Below, piece by piece: positions 1 to 9,126 of a stretch of 64,000 bases of DNA (positions are counted from its first letter, which is position 1; every line of letters begins with the position of its first letter). The notes under the pieces are model-generated. The model worked only from the letters and a program-made list of their open reading frames with translations. It ran no database searches and was not told where the DNA came from. Position numbers and translations under genes: made by a program. The DNA comes from Pelomonas sp937871895 (GTDB taxonomy: Bacteria > Pseudomonadota > Gammaproteobacteria > Burkholderiales > Burkholderiaceae_C): the NCBI RefSeq assembly GCF_046348265.1, contig NZ_JAXMEO010000008.1, one strand, 5' to 3'.

Positions 1-1
1 G

Positions 2-214
2 GTTCTGAGCATTGAAGCGAGGGGACTTCGACTGACGAAGGACTCTCAGCTGCTTGACGCAGTCCCGGGCTTTGACTCGATGGCCGTCGTCGCGCTGATT
101 GAACGGATTGAAAACGAGTTCGACATCGCCTTCCTCGACACAGAGATCGACGGCAGCGTATTCAGCACGGTCAGCTCACTGCAGACTTTCGTCGAAAAGC
201 ATTTGCCCGACTGA
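2..214 (+). CDS. Acyl carrier protein (C-terminal part, cut by window edge)
   Basis: The reading frame is open from base 2 to the TGA at 212-214, giving about 70 residues with no start in the window. It carries the phosphopantetheine attachment motif of acyl carrier proteins: PGFDSMAVVALIERIE, with Ser in DSM as the predicted prosthetic-group site, followed by an acidic helix. Carrier proteins of this kind occur in XrtA/PEP-CTERM polysaccharide loci, often next to an acyl-CoA ligase and a decarboxylase that would lie left of this window. It probably carries an acyl or aminoacyl group for modification of the polymer. The next gene, asparagine-synthetase-like, follows in the same direction, so they may be co-expressed. 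The carrier role is clear; the cargo is unknown. Confidence 0.85.
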   Translation, partial: VLSIEARGLRLTKDSQLLDAVPGFDSMAVVALIERIENEFDIAFLDTEIDGSVFSTVSSLQTFVEKHLPD

Positions 215-397
215 CTCGACGGCCCCGCGCCGCAGCCGTGGCAAAGCGGCAAGCTGTTCAGGAATACTCACCGGATTGCGAAACCACCGGCCCAGTTCGA
301 TCGCGCGGGTGGCGTCAGCCGCTACATTCTCGGTCCCACCCTTCGATGGCCGGCGCACGAACTGCCGCCGATCAGCGGCAGGGTTCGCTCCGACACT

Positions 398-2077
398 GTG
401 GCATCGGCCCTCAACGCACCCATCCAAGACGTGACCGAAATATTCACTGGCTCGCCGCGTCTCGCGGGCGAACGTAAATCTGCTCTCACGCCGCAAGCGC
501 TCTGGCAAGACCTGCTGAGCCAGCACTCGCCCGTTGATGCCGCAGCGGCTATGGAGGGCGATTTTGCGGTTGCCACCGCGCGCCCCGACGGCAGTGTCTT
601 CCTGGCAGTGGACCGGTTTGCGATTCGAAGCCTGTGCTACCGCATCGACGGTGGCGTACTCCGCATTGCAGAGCGGGCTGATGCCCTGGCGGGCGAGGCT
701 GGGCAGCTCAGCGACCAGGCCGTTTTCGAGTACCTCTACCACCACATCGTCCCGTCGCCTCACACGGTGTTCGCCGGCGTCCAGCGCCTGCCGCCTGGTC
801 ACTGCGCCGAGTTCCGAGATGGCAAGCTGCACATCACCCGGTACTGGACGCCACGCTTCACCCCCCGCACGCCCGATGTGGCTGACGCCAAGAAGCAGCT
901 GCGGGCGTTGCTCCGCGATGCCGTGGCCAAGCAGATGGATGGCTCCAAGCCCGCCTGCTTCCTCAGTGGTGGTGTCGACAGTTCCACCGTGGCAGGGATG
1001 ATGGCGGAGCTCGCCAGCGACGTGTCGGCCTACTCCATCGGCTTTGAGGCCAATGGCTACGACGAGATGGAGTACGCCCGTGTGACCGCCAAGCGCTTCG
1101 GCTTGAAGCATCGGGAAATCTATTTCACGCCTGACATTCTGGTCGCCGATATCCCCAAGGTGGCTGCATCCTACGACCAGCCCTTTGGCAACTCGTCGGT
1201 ACTCCCGTCCTTCCACTGCGCTCGTGAAGCCCGTGGCGATGGTGTCAGCCGAATACTTGCTGGCGATGGCGGTGATGAGCTTTTCGGGGGCAATTCACGC
1301 TACGCCACGCAACAGTTGTTTGACCACTGGCAGAGGCTGCCCGGCCCGCTGCGCGATGGCCTTCTGGGCCCGCTGTTCAGGCTGCCCATCATGGCCAAGC
1401 TGCCCGTAGCTCGAAAGGCCGCCAGCTATGTCCGCCAAGCGTCTCAACCCATGCCTGGCCGCATTCAGGAATACAACCTGATCAAGCGAATCGGCTACCA
1501 GCAGATCTTTCCGCAGCCGTTCCTGGACCACGTGAGCCAGGGCGAGATTGAATCCGCGCAGAACGCAGTCTGGGCCCAGGCGGAAGCGCCTGATGAGCTC
1601 GACCGGCACTTGGCCTATGACTGGCGCTACACCTTGGCCGAATGCGATCTGCCCAAGGTGGTGGGCTCCACCCAGTTGGCTGGTGTCTCGGTCGGCTTCC
1701 CAATGTTGGACGAGGCGCTGGTGCAGTTCTCGATGCAACTGCCTCCGGCCTTCAAGGTCAATGGCCAGGAATTGCGCTGGTTCTTCAAAGACGCCATGCG
1801 GGGCTTTTTGCCCGACGAGGTCATCACCAAAAAGAAGCAAGGCTTTGGGCTTCCGTTTGGCGTCTGGATGGTTGAGCACGCAGCACTGAATGCCTTGACG
1901 CGCGACGCCCTTCGTGCGCTCGTTCCTCGAGGCCTGATCCGTGAGGAATTCGTTCGTCAGTTCTTTGAAGAACTGCTACCAACGCATCCTCACTATTACG
2001 GATCCATGGCGTGGATCCTGCTGATGCTGGAACATTGGCTCAGGGCTCACGCACCCGATTGGTCAGCAGCCAAATGA
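398..2077 (+). CDS. Asparagine-synthetase-like amidotransferase with degenerate N-terminus
   Basis: The C-terminal domain is an asparagine synthetase ATP-pyrophosphatase: the PP-loop FLSGGVDSS is at about residues 188-196, an ILAGDGGDELFGG segment follows, and KKKQGFGLPFG lies near the end. The N-terminal part resembles the class II glutamine amidotransferase fold (LAVDRFAIRSLCYR, the usual DRxGxKPLYY position), but no Met-Cys-Gly start is visible, so glutaminase activity is doubtful. The first usable start is GTG 398. The frame is open and looks coding back to the upstream stop at 214 with no ATG, GTG or TTG, so the 5' end may be mis-set or damaged. It follows the carrier protein gene and may amidate or condense a carrier-bound or sugar carboxylate. 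It is a different type from the complete enzyme at 15155-17074. Confidence 0.8.
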   Translation: MASALNAPIQDVTEIFTGSPRLAGERKSALTPQALWQDLLSQHSPVDAAAAMEGDFAVATARPDGSVFLAVDRFAIRSLCYRIDGGVLRIAERADALAGEAGQLSDQAVFEYLYHHIVPSPHTVFAGVQRLPPGHCAEFRDGKLHITRYWTPRFTPRTPDVADAKKQLRALLRDAVAKQMDGSKPACFLSGGVDSSTVAGMMAELASDVSAYSIGFEANGYDEMEYARVTAKRFGLKHREIYFTPDILVADIPKVAASYDQPFGNSSVLPSFHCAREARGDGVSRILAGDGGDELFGGNSRYATQQLFDHWQRLPGPLRDGLLGPLFRLPIMAKLPVARKAASYVRQASQPMPGRIQEYNLIKRIGYQQIFPQPFLDHVSQGEIESAQNAVWAQAEAPDELDRHLAYDWRYTLAECDLPKVVGSTQLAGVSVGFPMLDEALVQFSMQLPPAFKVNGQELRWFFKDAMRGFLPDEVITKKKQGFGLPFGVWMVEHAALNALTRDALRALVPRGLIREEFVRQFFEELLPTHPHYYGSMAWILLMLEHWLRAHAPDWSAAK

Positions 2078-2137
2078 CCATGAACCTCGCGCACACCACC
2101 CTCCTTTAAGAGCGCTGCCGCTCGACGATTGCTCGAC

Positions 2138-3097
2138 ATGCTCCTCGAAAAACTCCAAGCGCTTCGCTCACGTGCCAACAAGCTCAGGTTCGCGCGCACC
2201 TCGGCCCGAGTCCGCCAGACGGCACCGCTGATCTACACCTCCAGCCCGGATGTCTGGGTCGTCTCGATGGTGGGACATGACTCTGTCGACATGTACCTGG
2301 TGGCCGTCAAGTCGTTCATGGTGTTCTTTGTCGATGCCTCCATTGAAGTCATCAACGATGGGTCTCTGACGGCAAATGACCTGGCCTTGTTGCGCGAGCA
2401 GATCCCTGGCGTCTATGTCAGCAACTCCGCAGACGTTGACACGGGCCGCTGCCCGTCCTACAGCTCCTGGAAGCGCCTGTTCCGCATCATCGAACGGACC
2501 CAAACCAGCTATGTCGTCCAGCTGGACTCCGACACCGTGGCCGCAGGGCCCATGGTCGAGATCGAACGCCTGGCTTCGACCAACACCGGCTTCATGATCG
2601 GGGATGGCCATTGGACAACGCCGATTGATCCCAAGCACGTGCAATCCATCGCAGGTCGCTGGCACGCCACGGGTCCTCAAGCCTTCCTTGAGCGCGTCCT
2701 CGCTGATCTCGACCTGTTTCCCGCAGGTCAACGCTATCTGCACGGCTGCGCCGGGTTTGCCGGCTACCCACGCGGCAGCTTGAGCCGTGAAGCCGTGGAA
2801 GCCATGTCACTACGCATCGAGGCGGGCATTGGCAAGGACAATTGGCACAAGTGGGGCAGCGAACAAGCCATTTCCAATTGCCTGATCTCGCTCACGCCCA
2901 ATGCCTGCACCCTGCCCTGGCCCAAGTACCGCAACTACATGTTCCCGGCCACGAATGACCCATTCACGGCGGCCTGTTTCATTCACTTCGTGGGCACCTA
3001 TCGCTATCGGGACACCGTCTACTCGCAGGCGGTCGAGCAGTTCTACGGCTACTACAACAGCCTGATCAGCCCGAAGCCGCGCGCTCGTGCGGGCTAG
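2138..3097 (+). CDS. Probable GT-A glycosyltransferase-like protein
   Basis: This protein of about 319 residues has a Rossmann-like N-terminal part (VWVVSMVGHDSVDMYLVAVKS) and a DSD triad at about residues 130-132 in YVVQLDSDTVA. That is the metal and nucleotide-sugar binding DxD position of GT-A glycosyltransferases. There is no signal peptide or membrane segment, so it should act in the cytoplasm. ATG 2138 is chosen over the TTG nine bases upstream. It sits between the asparagine-synthetase-like gene and a flippase gene, all in the same direction, which supports a role in building the repeat unit. I cannot assign it to a numbered family or give its sugar. Confidence 0.6.
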   Translation: MLLEKLQALRSRANKLRFARTSARVRQTAPLIYTSSPDVWVVSMVGHDSVDMYLVAVKSFMVFFVDASIEVINDGSLTANDLALLREQIPGVYVSNSADVDTGRCPSYSSWKRLFRIIERTQTSYVVQLDSDTVAAGPMVEIERLASTNTGFMIGDGHWTTPIDPKHVQSIAGRWHATGPQAFLERVLADLDLFPAGQRYLHGCAGFAGYPRGSLSREAVEAMSLRIEAGIGKDNWHKWGSEQAISNCLISLTPNACTLPWPKYRNYMFPATNDPFTAACFIHFVGTYRYRDTVYSQAVEQFYGYYNSLISPKPRARAG

Positions 3098-3112
3098 ACG
3101 GGTGCGGACGCT

Positions 3113-4564
3113 GTGAGCGACAAGAACTCGGACTCATTCGGGGGCAGAACCGTCAGCAATGTCGCCTGGCTAGGCGGCAGCCAATTCCTGCGCCAGGGCA
3201 TCTCGATTGGGGCATCCCTGGTCATCGCGCGGCTGTTGGCACCGTCCGATTACGGCGTGTTTGCCATGACCGTCTTCGTCAACGAGCTTGCGCAGCTGTT
3301 GATCAATTTCGGCATGGGCGCAGCGCTGGTGCAGCGCAAGGAACTCGACGAGAACGTCCTGTCCACCACGTTCTGGTTCCAAGCCGGCTTGGGGCTGGTT
3401 GCGGGCCTGGCCATGCTCGGCGCAGGCCCCTGGATCGCCGACTACTTCAAGCAACCGATCGTGCAGTGGTTGATGATCACTTGCGCTCTGAACGTGTTCG
3501 TATCCGCCATTTCCGTGGTGCCCAATGCCTTGCTGACGCACCGTCTGGACATGCGAGACATCGCGGTCGGTACCTTTGTTGGTGGCTTGTTCGGCGCATT
3601 CGTCGCGGTGGCCATGTCGTACATGGGTTTCGGCGTTTGGGCCTTGGCCATGCAGCCTCTCGCTGGCTCGATCGTGACGACCGTCTACCTGTTCATGCGC
3701 GTGCACTGGCGTCCGCGCATGATCTACGACCGGCTTGAAGTGCGCAAACTCCTGCACTTCTCCGGCTATCTACTGGGCAGCAATGTACTCAGCCATGTCA
3801 CCAAGAACCTGCAGAGCCTGATCCTTGGGCCCGGCCTTGGGGTGGTTGCGCTGGGTCTCATGACCATGGCTCAAACCGTGGTGTGGCTGCCGTTGGCCCA
3901 GATCAGCCAAACGATGGTCAAGGCGACCTTCCCCGTGTTTTCCAAACTGCAGAATGAACCCGCCCGGGCTCGCAGTGCACTCTACAGAGCGACGGGCGCC
4001 ATCGGCCTGCTGTCATTCCCGCTGCTGGCCGGTATCGGCGCCCTGGCGGGCGAGCTGATGTCGGTCGTCTTCGGGCAGCGCTGGACCGATTCAGGACCGC
4101 TCGTCGCGGTCTTGGCGGCCATGTCGATGGTCAAAAGTGCGACCACGCTAGCCGACACAGTGCTCATGAGCACCGGCCGCACCGACCGGCTCATGCACCT
4201 CGCTGTCATCTCGCTGCCCGTCATGGCGGCGGCCCTGTGGGTGTTCAGCAGCCGGAACATCTTTGAGGCCACCGTCGCCTATTCCGTGACGCTCACGGTT
4301 CTGCAAATTGCCACCCAGCATTTCGCGCTTCAGTCGATCGGCGGGCGTTGGGCTGAATTCCTGGCGCCACTCATGCGTCCCTTGCTGGGAACAGCCATCA
4401 TGGTGCTGGGGCTGATCGTGCTTCAACACCAGATCGCTTGGATGCCGGGCTTGGCAAGGCTGGTCTTGTTGTCGGTTGCGGGTGCCGTGATCTACATCGC
4501 CTGGACCTGGTTCCTCAACCGCGCGGCACTTACCGAGTTGCTGGGCACCATTCGCTCAAGGTAA
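3113..4564 (+). CDS. Polysaccharide flippase, Wzx/WzxC type
   Basis: This 483-residue protein has about twelve to fourteen hydrophobic segments along its whole length. It begins with a GGRTVSNVAWLGGSQFLRQG amphipathic start and continues with APSDYGVFAMTVFVNELAQLL, typical of polysaccharide transporters of the MOP superfamily (Wzx, WzxC, RfbX). It should flip lipid-linked repeat units across the inner membrane. The start is GTG 3113, 15 bases after the previous stop. No other Wzx-like gene is visible in the window, so this is probably the flippase for the locus. Specificity cannot be read from sequence. Confidence 0.85.
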   Translation: MSDKNSDSFGGRTVSNVAWLGGSQFLRQGISIGASLVIARLLAPSDYGVFAMTVFVNELAQLLINFGMGAALVQRKELDENVLSTTFWFQAGLGLVAGLAMLGAGPWIADYFKQPIVQWLMITCALNVFVSAISVVPNALLTHRLDMRDIAVGTFVGGLFGAFVAVAMSYMGFGVWALAMQPLAGSIVTTVYLFMRVHWRPRMIYDRLEVRKLLHFSGYLLGSNVLSHVTKNLQSLILGPGLGVVALGLMTMAQTVVWLPLAQISQTMVKATFPVFSKLQNEPARARSALYRATGAIGLLSFPLLAGIGALAGELMSVVFGQRWTDSGPLVAVLAAMSMVKSATTLADTVLMSTGRTDRLMHLAVISLPVMAAALWVFSSRNIFEATVAYSVTLTVLQIATQHFALQSIGGRWAEFLAPLMRPLLGTAIMVLGLIVLQHQIAWMPGLARLVLLSVAGAVIYIAWTWFLNRAALTELLGTIRSR

Positions 4565-4636
4565 AGACAGCCAGAGTCTCGGTAGCCGACTTCGTTTGCC
4601 ACACAGGCGCATCAACGTGCCCATCAGGACCGACAC

Positions 4637-5458
4637 ATGCCCAACATTCCTGTCTTTGTCGTCACGCTGAAGCGCGCGGTCGAGCGGCGCCAGCGCATGC
4701 TCTCCCACATCGAGTCCCTCGGGATCAATCCACGCGTCATCGATGCGGTGGATGGGCGGCTGCTGTCCGCTGAAGAGTGCACCAAACTCGTCGCACCCGG
4801 CGTACAGATTCACGCAGGCGCGATCGGCTGCTACCTCTCGCACCTTCAGATCTACGAGCAAATGGTGGCCGAGCGAATTCCGCTGGCATTGGTTCTGGAA
4901 GACGACGCGCGGCTGAATCCGGAGTTCGTCAAGATCCTGGCCAGTGGCAGCAAGAGTCTGGGGTTTGACTACTGCTTTCTGGACAGTGACGACCACAACG
5001 ACAAGGTCGACATCTACTACGACCCGGACGATGCGATCGAGATCTCCGGGGCAGTCCGGGCCAACCGCCTGTCAGCCGGCCCGCAAACCACGCACGCCTA
5101 CATGATCACGCTGGCGGGCGCTGAGAAGCGCTTGTCGGCCGCCTTCCCGATCCAGAAGTCCATCGACCTCTACGATCACCTACCCTACCCCATCGAGTTC
5201 AGGGCCATCGTCACGCCCAAGATGGCATGGGTCAGCGAAGACAGCTTGGAGTCCTTCACCTCCGACCGGTCTGTCGCGGCTGACTCCTTGAGCCTTTCCT
5301 GGCTTCGGAAAAGCTTCCTCTTCTACCGCCTGCGCGACGCCTTGAAGCTCAAGGGCATCAAGCGTCGCTTGAAAGTTCAAGCCATGGTGAAGGCCGGTCT
5401 GCTCAAGGCGGGCATACGCTGGAAGCCGCTGCCTTCTGGACGAGAAGTGGTGCTCTGA
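4637..5458 (+). CDS. Glycosyltransferase family 25 (LOS-type)
   Basis: This 273-residue protein starts with the GT25 signature IPVFVVTLKRAVERRQRM and has GAIGCYLSHLQIYEQMV at residues 61-77. The LVLEDDARL motif holds the acidic EDD metal site at residues 88-90. These are hallmarks of the lipooligosaccharide and collagen galactosyltransferase family 25. It should transfer a hexose from a nucleotide sugar to a growing glycan on the cytoplasmic side. It is the last gene of the left + strand group and converges with the next gene, with only 12 bases between them. A short dyad (5450-5462) straddles its stop codon but has no T-tract. Confidence 0.85.
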   Translation: MPNIPVFVVTLKRAVERRQRMLSHIESLGINPRVIDAVDGRLLSAEECTKLVAPGVQIHAGAIGCYLSHLQIYEQMVAERIPLALVLEDDARLNPEFVKILASGSKSLGFDYCFLDSDDHNDKVDIYYDPDDAIEISGAVRANRLSAGPQTTHAYMITLAGAEKRLSAAFPIQKSIDLYDHLPYPIEFRAIVTPKMAWVSEDSLESFTSDRSVAADSLSLSWLRKSFLFYRLRDALKLKGIKRRLKVQAMVKAGLLKAGIRWKPLPSGREVVL

Positions 5459-5470
5459 GCACTGGGGCCT

Positions 5471-6187
5471 TCAGTCTTTCTTGGGAAGTTTTCCGAGCGC
5501 CTCCAGACGTTGACGCAATAGCGTCAAGCCAGGGTCAGTGCTATCGGCCTTATCGAGTTGCGCCAGGGCCCGATCGGGCATGTCCAGCGCCAAGAACACC
5601 AGGCCCAGGTTGTTGCGCGTCAGGGGGTCACTGCCTGCTGATGAGTCGATGAATTCCGCCTGGCTGAGTGCCAGCTCCTTCTTGCCGCGCTTATTCAGGT
5701 AGAGCGCGTACATCATCCGGACTAGCAAATCGTCAGGCACGAACCGGATGGCACGGCGGTAGTAGCAGTCGAGCGAGTAGTCGGCCCCTTTGGGTTGATC
5801 GGTCTTTTCTCGCTCCGTCAGCCGCTCCAACGTCGCCAGCGCGCGCACATGGTTGGGGTAGCCATGCAGGGTGTACGCAATGGCCGCGCCAAAGGTCGAT
5901 AGGAGTGGCTTGACGAGATTCTCGACGTCCGGCGGGAAGTGCTGGTTCTCGACCATGCTCAGCCAGGCGCGGTCGGTTCGGTAGTCCTTGGGCGGCAATC
6001 GGTCCACCTTGGGCGACACCAGAGGCCCGCACTCGCGATCTTCTTCGCGAGAGTTGATCTTGGCGCCTTGACCATAGCCCCCTTGACCATGGCCCACTTG
6101 ACCACGGGCCGCTGGCAACATGAGCGCCAGCATCAGGGCCGCCAAGACCGGGCCGGATTTCCGAGCGAAGCAGACAGGCAGGTACAT
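5471..6187 (-). CDS. Secreted TPR-like protein
   Basis: ATG 6187 gives a good signal peptide (MYLPVCFARKSG, then a hydrophobic stretch ending LMLPAARG). Upstream in-frame starts would only add a charged extension. After a short Gly/Gln-rich stretch (GQVGHGQGGYGQ) comes a soluble domain whose C-terminal half looks like tetratricopeptide repeats (CYYRRAIRFVPDD, LLVRMMYALYLNKRGKKELAL, DPLTRNNLGLVFLALDMPDRALAQLDKA). It is predicted to act in the periplasm, perhaps as a scaffold for the EPS machinery, but the exact role is unknown. It is divergent from the gene at 6360. Confidence 0.6.
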   Translation of the reverse strand: MYLPVCFARKSGPVLAALMLALMLPAARGQVGHGQGGYGQGAKINSREEDRECGPLVSPKVDRLPPKDYRTDRAWLSMVENQHFPPDVENLVKPLLSTFGAAIAYTLHGYPNHVRALATLERLTEREKTDQPKGADYSLDCYYRRAIRFVPDDLLVRMMYALYLNKRGKKELALSQAEFIDSSAGSDPLTRNNLGLVFLALDMPDRALAQLDKADSTDPGLTLLRQRLEALGKLPKKD

Positions 6188-6359
6188 GGGCAACGAGTAT
6201 GCATGAGGGCCAACGGGGCGACTCGTTGGCACGGACGACAAGGTAGCTCGTCATCTTGGCATGGCTGCCAACAGCGAACAATCACCGAGTCTCGCGTGCG
6301 ATCCGTTGGCGTGCAGTTTCTCGCCCGTCTGGCGAGAACACCCTTGTTATGCTGCCTTG

Positions 6360-7217
6360 ATGATCACTCTCAAGCACTGCTACCCGACGCGTTGCACGAC
6401 CTTGAAGTTGCCCCCTGGGCTCGGTGACTATCTGCGTGGCGGCATCGCGCTGGCCCATCATGCGCTGGAACGCAAATGGGTGTTCGAACTCGACTTCAGC
6501 GGGCACCCCATCGGAAAATTTCTGGACCCGGCGGCCAATCCCGTAGCGTCGCCAGAAGCCATCGATGAGTTCTTTGATGAGCGCGCCAGCCAGATCTACA
6601 GCTGGATGGACCGGTTGGAGGATGGGCAGGTTGGCCGTGCGTGCACCAACCTATTGCCCCACGAGAGCCGCATCACCGCCCCCGTGCGCAAGGCCATGCA
6701 GGACCAGATGCGCCTGAACCCCGCCATCCTGTCCACCGCGCAGGACACCAAGTCCAGGATTGCCGGTGCGCAGCAGATGGCGGTCCTGCATGTGCGCGTC
6801 CCCGACGCCGACTTTCGCTCCTTGCAGACCACCCAGCCCGCACTCTGCTTGGCCATCGAGTCTCGCGTCCTGCCGATTTGGGACCGCCGTGTGGCTGTGC
6901 TTTCCAACAACCCCGGCCTGCGGGCCGCGCTGTGCGAGCGCTATGGCTTCCATTTGATCGAAGCGGAGTCGGTCCATCTGGGCGCCTGCGATGTCAGCGA
7001 TCAGGCGGTCCGGGACACTCTGGTCGACTTTGCGCTGATCTGCAGCGCAAGCCATGTGTTCTCACACAGCGCCTATGGCTGGAAAAGCGGATTCAGCTAC
7101 TGGGCAGCTGCGATTCACGGCATTGCGTTCGAGTCGCTGCGCGCCGAGCACACCGAGGTGACGCCCGTTTGGAAACAAGGCCTCAAAGAGGCGTTGTGGA
7201 GCCTCGAACCGCGCTGA
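6360..7217 (+). CDS. Hypothetical protein, possible GT-B glycosyltransferase
   Basis: From ATG 6360 the protein has 285 residues and no signal peptide. It opens with KLPPGLGDYLRGGIALAHHA. Its C-terminal half has AVLSNNPGLRAALCERYGF, then SASHVFSHSAYGWKSGFSYW, which recalls the nucleotide-sugar binding half of NodZ/FUT8-like fucosyltransferases and other GT-B enzymes (a displayed name or index, then a Ser-rich guard motif). The similarity is by eye only. The frame continues upstream to 6261, but ATG 6360 begins just where codon use becomes protein-like. The position inside the EPS locus favours a glycan role. Confidence 0.5.
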   Translation: MITLKHCYPTRCTTLKLPPGLGDYLRGGIALAHHALERKWVFELDFSGHPIGKFLDPAANPVASPEAIDEFFDERASQIYSWMDRLEDGQVGRACTNLLPHESRITAPVRKAMQDQMRLNPAILSTAQDTKSRIAGAQQMAVLHVRVPDADFRSLQTTQPALCLAIESRVLPIWDRRVAVLSNNPGLRAALCERYGFHLIEAESVHLGACDVSDQAVRDTLVDFALICSASHVFSHSAYGWKSGFSYWAAAIHGIAFESLRAEHTEVTPVWKQGLKEALWSLEPR

Positions 7218-7232
7218 GCCGAGCCGCGGCGA

Positions 7233-8018
7233 TCAGTGTCGCTTGAGCCAGCGTCGGCAAGCGCCCAACCAGCCTCCCGGCCAAGCTGGATTGATGGCAC
7301 CAGCCACCGCATCCACCTGCCAGACGCCGCGCCCATGCCCGCGCAGCAGGCTGGCCCACAGGCCCCACTCGCCCGTGTGCGTGACGAGGAAGCGGCACTC
7401 GGCCAGTAGACGAAGCAGCGCCCACTGCAGGTCGCTCACACGTGCGTCGTCAGCCCAGTCCGCCGGACCGAAGCCTGGAGCTGGCGTCCGGCCCAGGCTG
7501 GGGGACCCATCAGCGACCCAGACGTTGCTGCAACGCTCACCGAATACATCGCGAAATTGGCACCAGATTGCCTGGTCCACCGTCTGCACCCAGAGCCGCG
7601 AGCCCGGGTAGCGGATCATCAAGCGCCGCGCCAAGCGCAAGTATTCGTCGGCATCGACCTCAGCGCCCTGAGTGCCCGCTGACTGCCAGGGCAGCAAGAC
7701 CGCAATGGTGTGGAGCGGGTCCGCTTGCAGGGTGTCGCGCAGTTGCGCTACCAGCGCCGCGATCTGCGCCTCACGCGGCCATTGAACCCGTTGCAAGTCC
7801 AGCGTGGCAGGTTTGAGTCGTCTGTAGAGGACGTCAGCGGCAGGCAATGCGCTGAGACCGGCGGGCACGCGTGGGCAGGCGTACTCGGCCACCGCCAGGG
7901 CGCGCGGGTTCTGGCCGCCGCCCCGTTGGCCCGTCCCAGCCATCAGCCACTGGCGGCATGCGGCGAGCATGGACTCGGCATCCAGCGGCGGTCGGGCAGA
8001 TGCGGTCAGATCATTCAT
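7233..8018 (-). CDS. Hypothetical protein of the EPS locus
   Basis: ATG 8018 lies 8 bases inside the end of the upstream acyltransferase gene, so the two are translationally coupled. The product has about 261 residues and no signal or membrane segment. It has LHTIAVLLPWQSA and DEYLRLARRLMIRYPGSRLWVQT in the middle and CRFLVTHTGEWGLWASLLRG near the end. The last part sits where the SASHVFSHSAYGW motif lies in the convergent neighbour (6360-7217), so the two may be distant relatives. It is the last gene of the long - strand cluster. I do not recognise the family. A glycan-related role is inferred only from context. Confidence 0.5.
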   Translation of the reverse strand: MNDLTASARPPLDAESMLAACRQWLMAGTGQRGGGQNPRALAVAEYACPRVPAGLSALPAADVLYRRLKPATLDLQRVQWPREAQIAALVAQLRDTLQADPLHTIAVLLPWQSAGTQGAEVDADEYLRLARRLMIRYPGSRLWVQTVDQAIWCQFRDVFGERCSNVWVADGSPSLGRTPAPGFGPADWADDARVSDLQWALLRLLAECRFLVTHTGEWGLWASLLRGHGRGVWQVDAVAGAINPAWPGGWLGACRRWLKRH

Positions 8019-9075
8019 GCTTGAGCCTCCGTCGGTAGGCTTCGATGGGCTCTTGGACCCAGTGGTGGAGCAGCGCCGCAAGCGTTAAGCTGGCCACCAG
8101 CACGCAGGCGACGGCAGGTGCGCTGAAATGCTCGCCACGAACCCAGCCCTCGGGCAGCGCTCGGGCGGCCCAAAAGATCACCAGGGTGTGGCACAGATAC
8201 AGCGGATAGCTGAGCTCGCCCAGTTGGCGGTCCCAGGCGTGCGTCGAGCTGAACAAGAAGGTCGCAGGCAGCGCCAGAGCAGCCAGCACGATCAGCAGCG
8301 GCCCTTTGAGCCAGTCGGGCCAGGCGAAGCTACCAAAACCCATGCAGGCGATGAGCAGGAGGGCCGTGCCCACGGCCAAGGGCACCGTGCCGCGCCGCTC
8401 GGACAGGCGACGCCACAGCGGCAGCAACCAATGCCACGAAGCGCTGCCCAGCAGAAACAGCGCCAACTCGGTTGGAAAGAAGCGATAGCTCCATGGGTCG
8501 GACCAACCCACGACCATCTTCAGCAGAACCACCCGCAAGGCCAGGGCGGCGACCAGCAATCCGATCACCCAGGACTTTCGCCGGACGATGAAAGGCGCCA
8601 ACAGATAGAAGGTCAACTCGACACCCAGCGACCAGGCCTGCTGCACCAACAGGTAGGTGTAGAGCTTGGGAGAGGACTTCCAGAAGTTGGCCGTGAATAC
8701 GAGCCCATGTTCATCGGCCGTGAGGAACATGACCCAGTCCTGCCCCAGGATCAACAGGTTCGAAATCATTAGCAGGAGCTTGGCCTGCAAAGGCAAGCTG
8801 TCCCAGCCAGGCATGCCGGTGGACGTGAGCAGATGCAAGGATGCCCAGCTCACCAAGGCAACGACGGCGTAGATCGGGTAGATGCGCACCCAGCGGCTCT
8901 TCAAGAACGTGCCGTAGCGTTGATAGACCGGCTTGCTCAACAGCACGTGCGTGATGAGAAAGCCCGAGATCATGTAGAAGATCTGCACCGAGAGTGCCCC
9001 GCCGGTCAGCACCCGGTGCACGCCGCAGTGCAGCAGCACCACGGCCAGGGCGAGCAGCAATCTCAGGCTCCCCAC
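8011..9075 (-). CDS. Membrane acyltransferase, acyltransferase_3 (OafA/YrhL) family
   Basis: This 354-residue protein has about ten membrane segments. It starts with LRLLLALAVVLLHCGVHRVL, the family's first helix with its conserved His, followed by VQIFYMISGFLITHVLLS (the F-x-ISGFLI motif). GTG 9075 is the start. Family members O-acetylate or otherwise acylate surface sugars from the cytoplasmic acyl donor. In this cluster it would decorate the exopolysaccharide repeat unit. It ends 8 bases inside the following gene and follows the deacetylase gene after 51 bases. Confidence 0.85.
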   Translation of the reverse strand: MGSLRLLLALAVVLLHCGVHRVLTGGALSVQIFYMISGFLITHVLLSKPVYQRYGTFLKSRWVRIYPIYAVVALVSWASLHLLTSTGMPGWDSLPLQAKLLLMISNLLILGQDWVMFLTADEHGLVFTANFWKSSPKLYTYLLVQQAWSLGVELTFYLLAPFIVRRKSWVIGLLVAALALRVVLLKMVVGWSDPWSYRFFPTELALFLLGSASWHWLLPLWRRLSERRGTVPLAVGTALLLIACMGFGSFAWPDWLKGPLLIVLAALALPATFLFSSTHAWDRQLGELSYPLYLCHTLVIFWAARALPEGWVRGEHFSAPAVACVLVASLTLAALLHHWVQEPIEAYRRRLKHE

Positions 9076-9126
9076 GGCGGCCTCACCATGTCATCCGGCA
9101 CCAGCCACGCCACACGCGAGCCAGGA

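Noticed and set aside
176..1216. Long - strand open frame of 346 codons over the asparagine-synthetase-like gene.
   Set aside because: It shows no family motif and is explained by high GC; the + strand frame has clear PP-loop and synthetase motifs.
5450..5462. A 5-bp dyad around the GT25 stop codon as a terminator.
   Set aside because: The stem is short, the loop is three bases and there is no T-tract.
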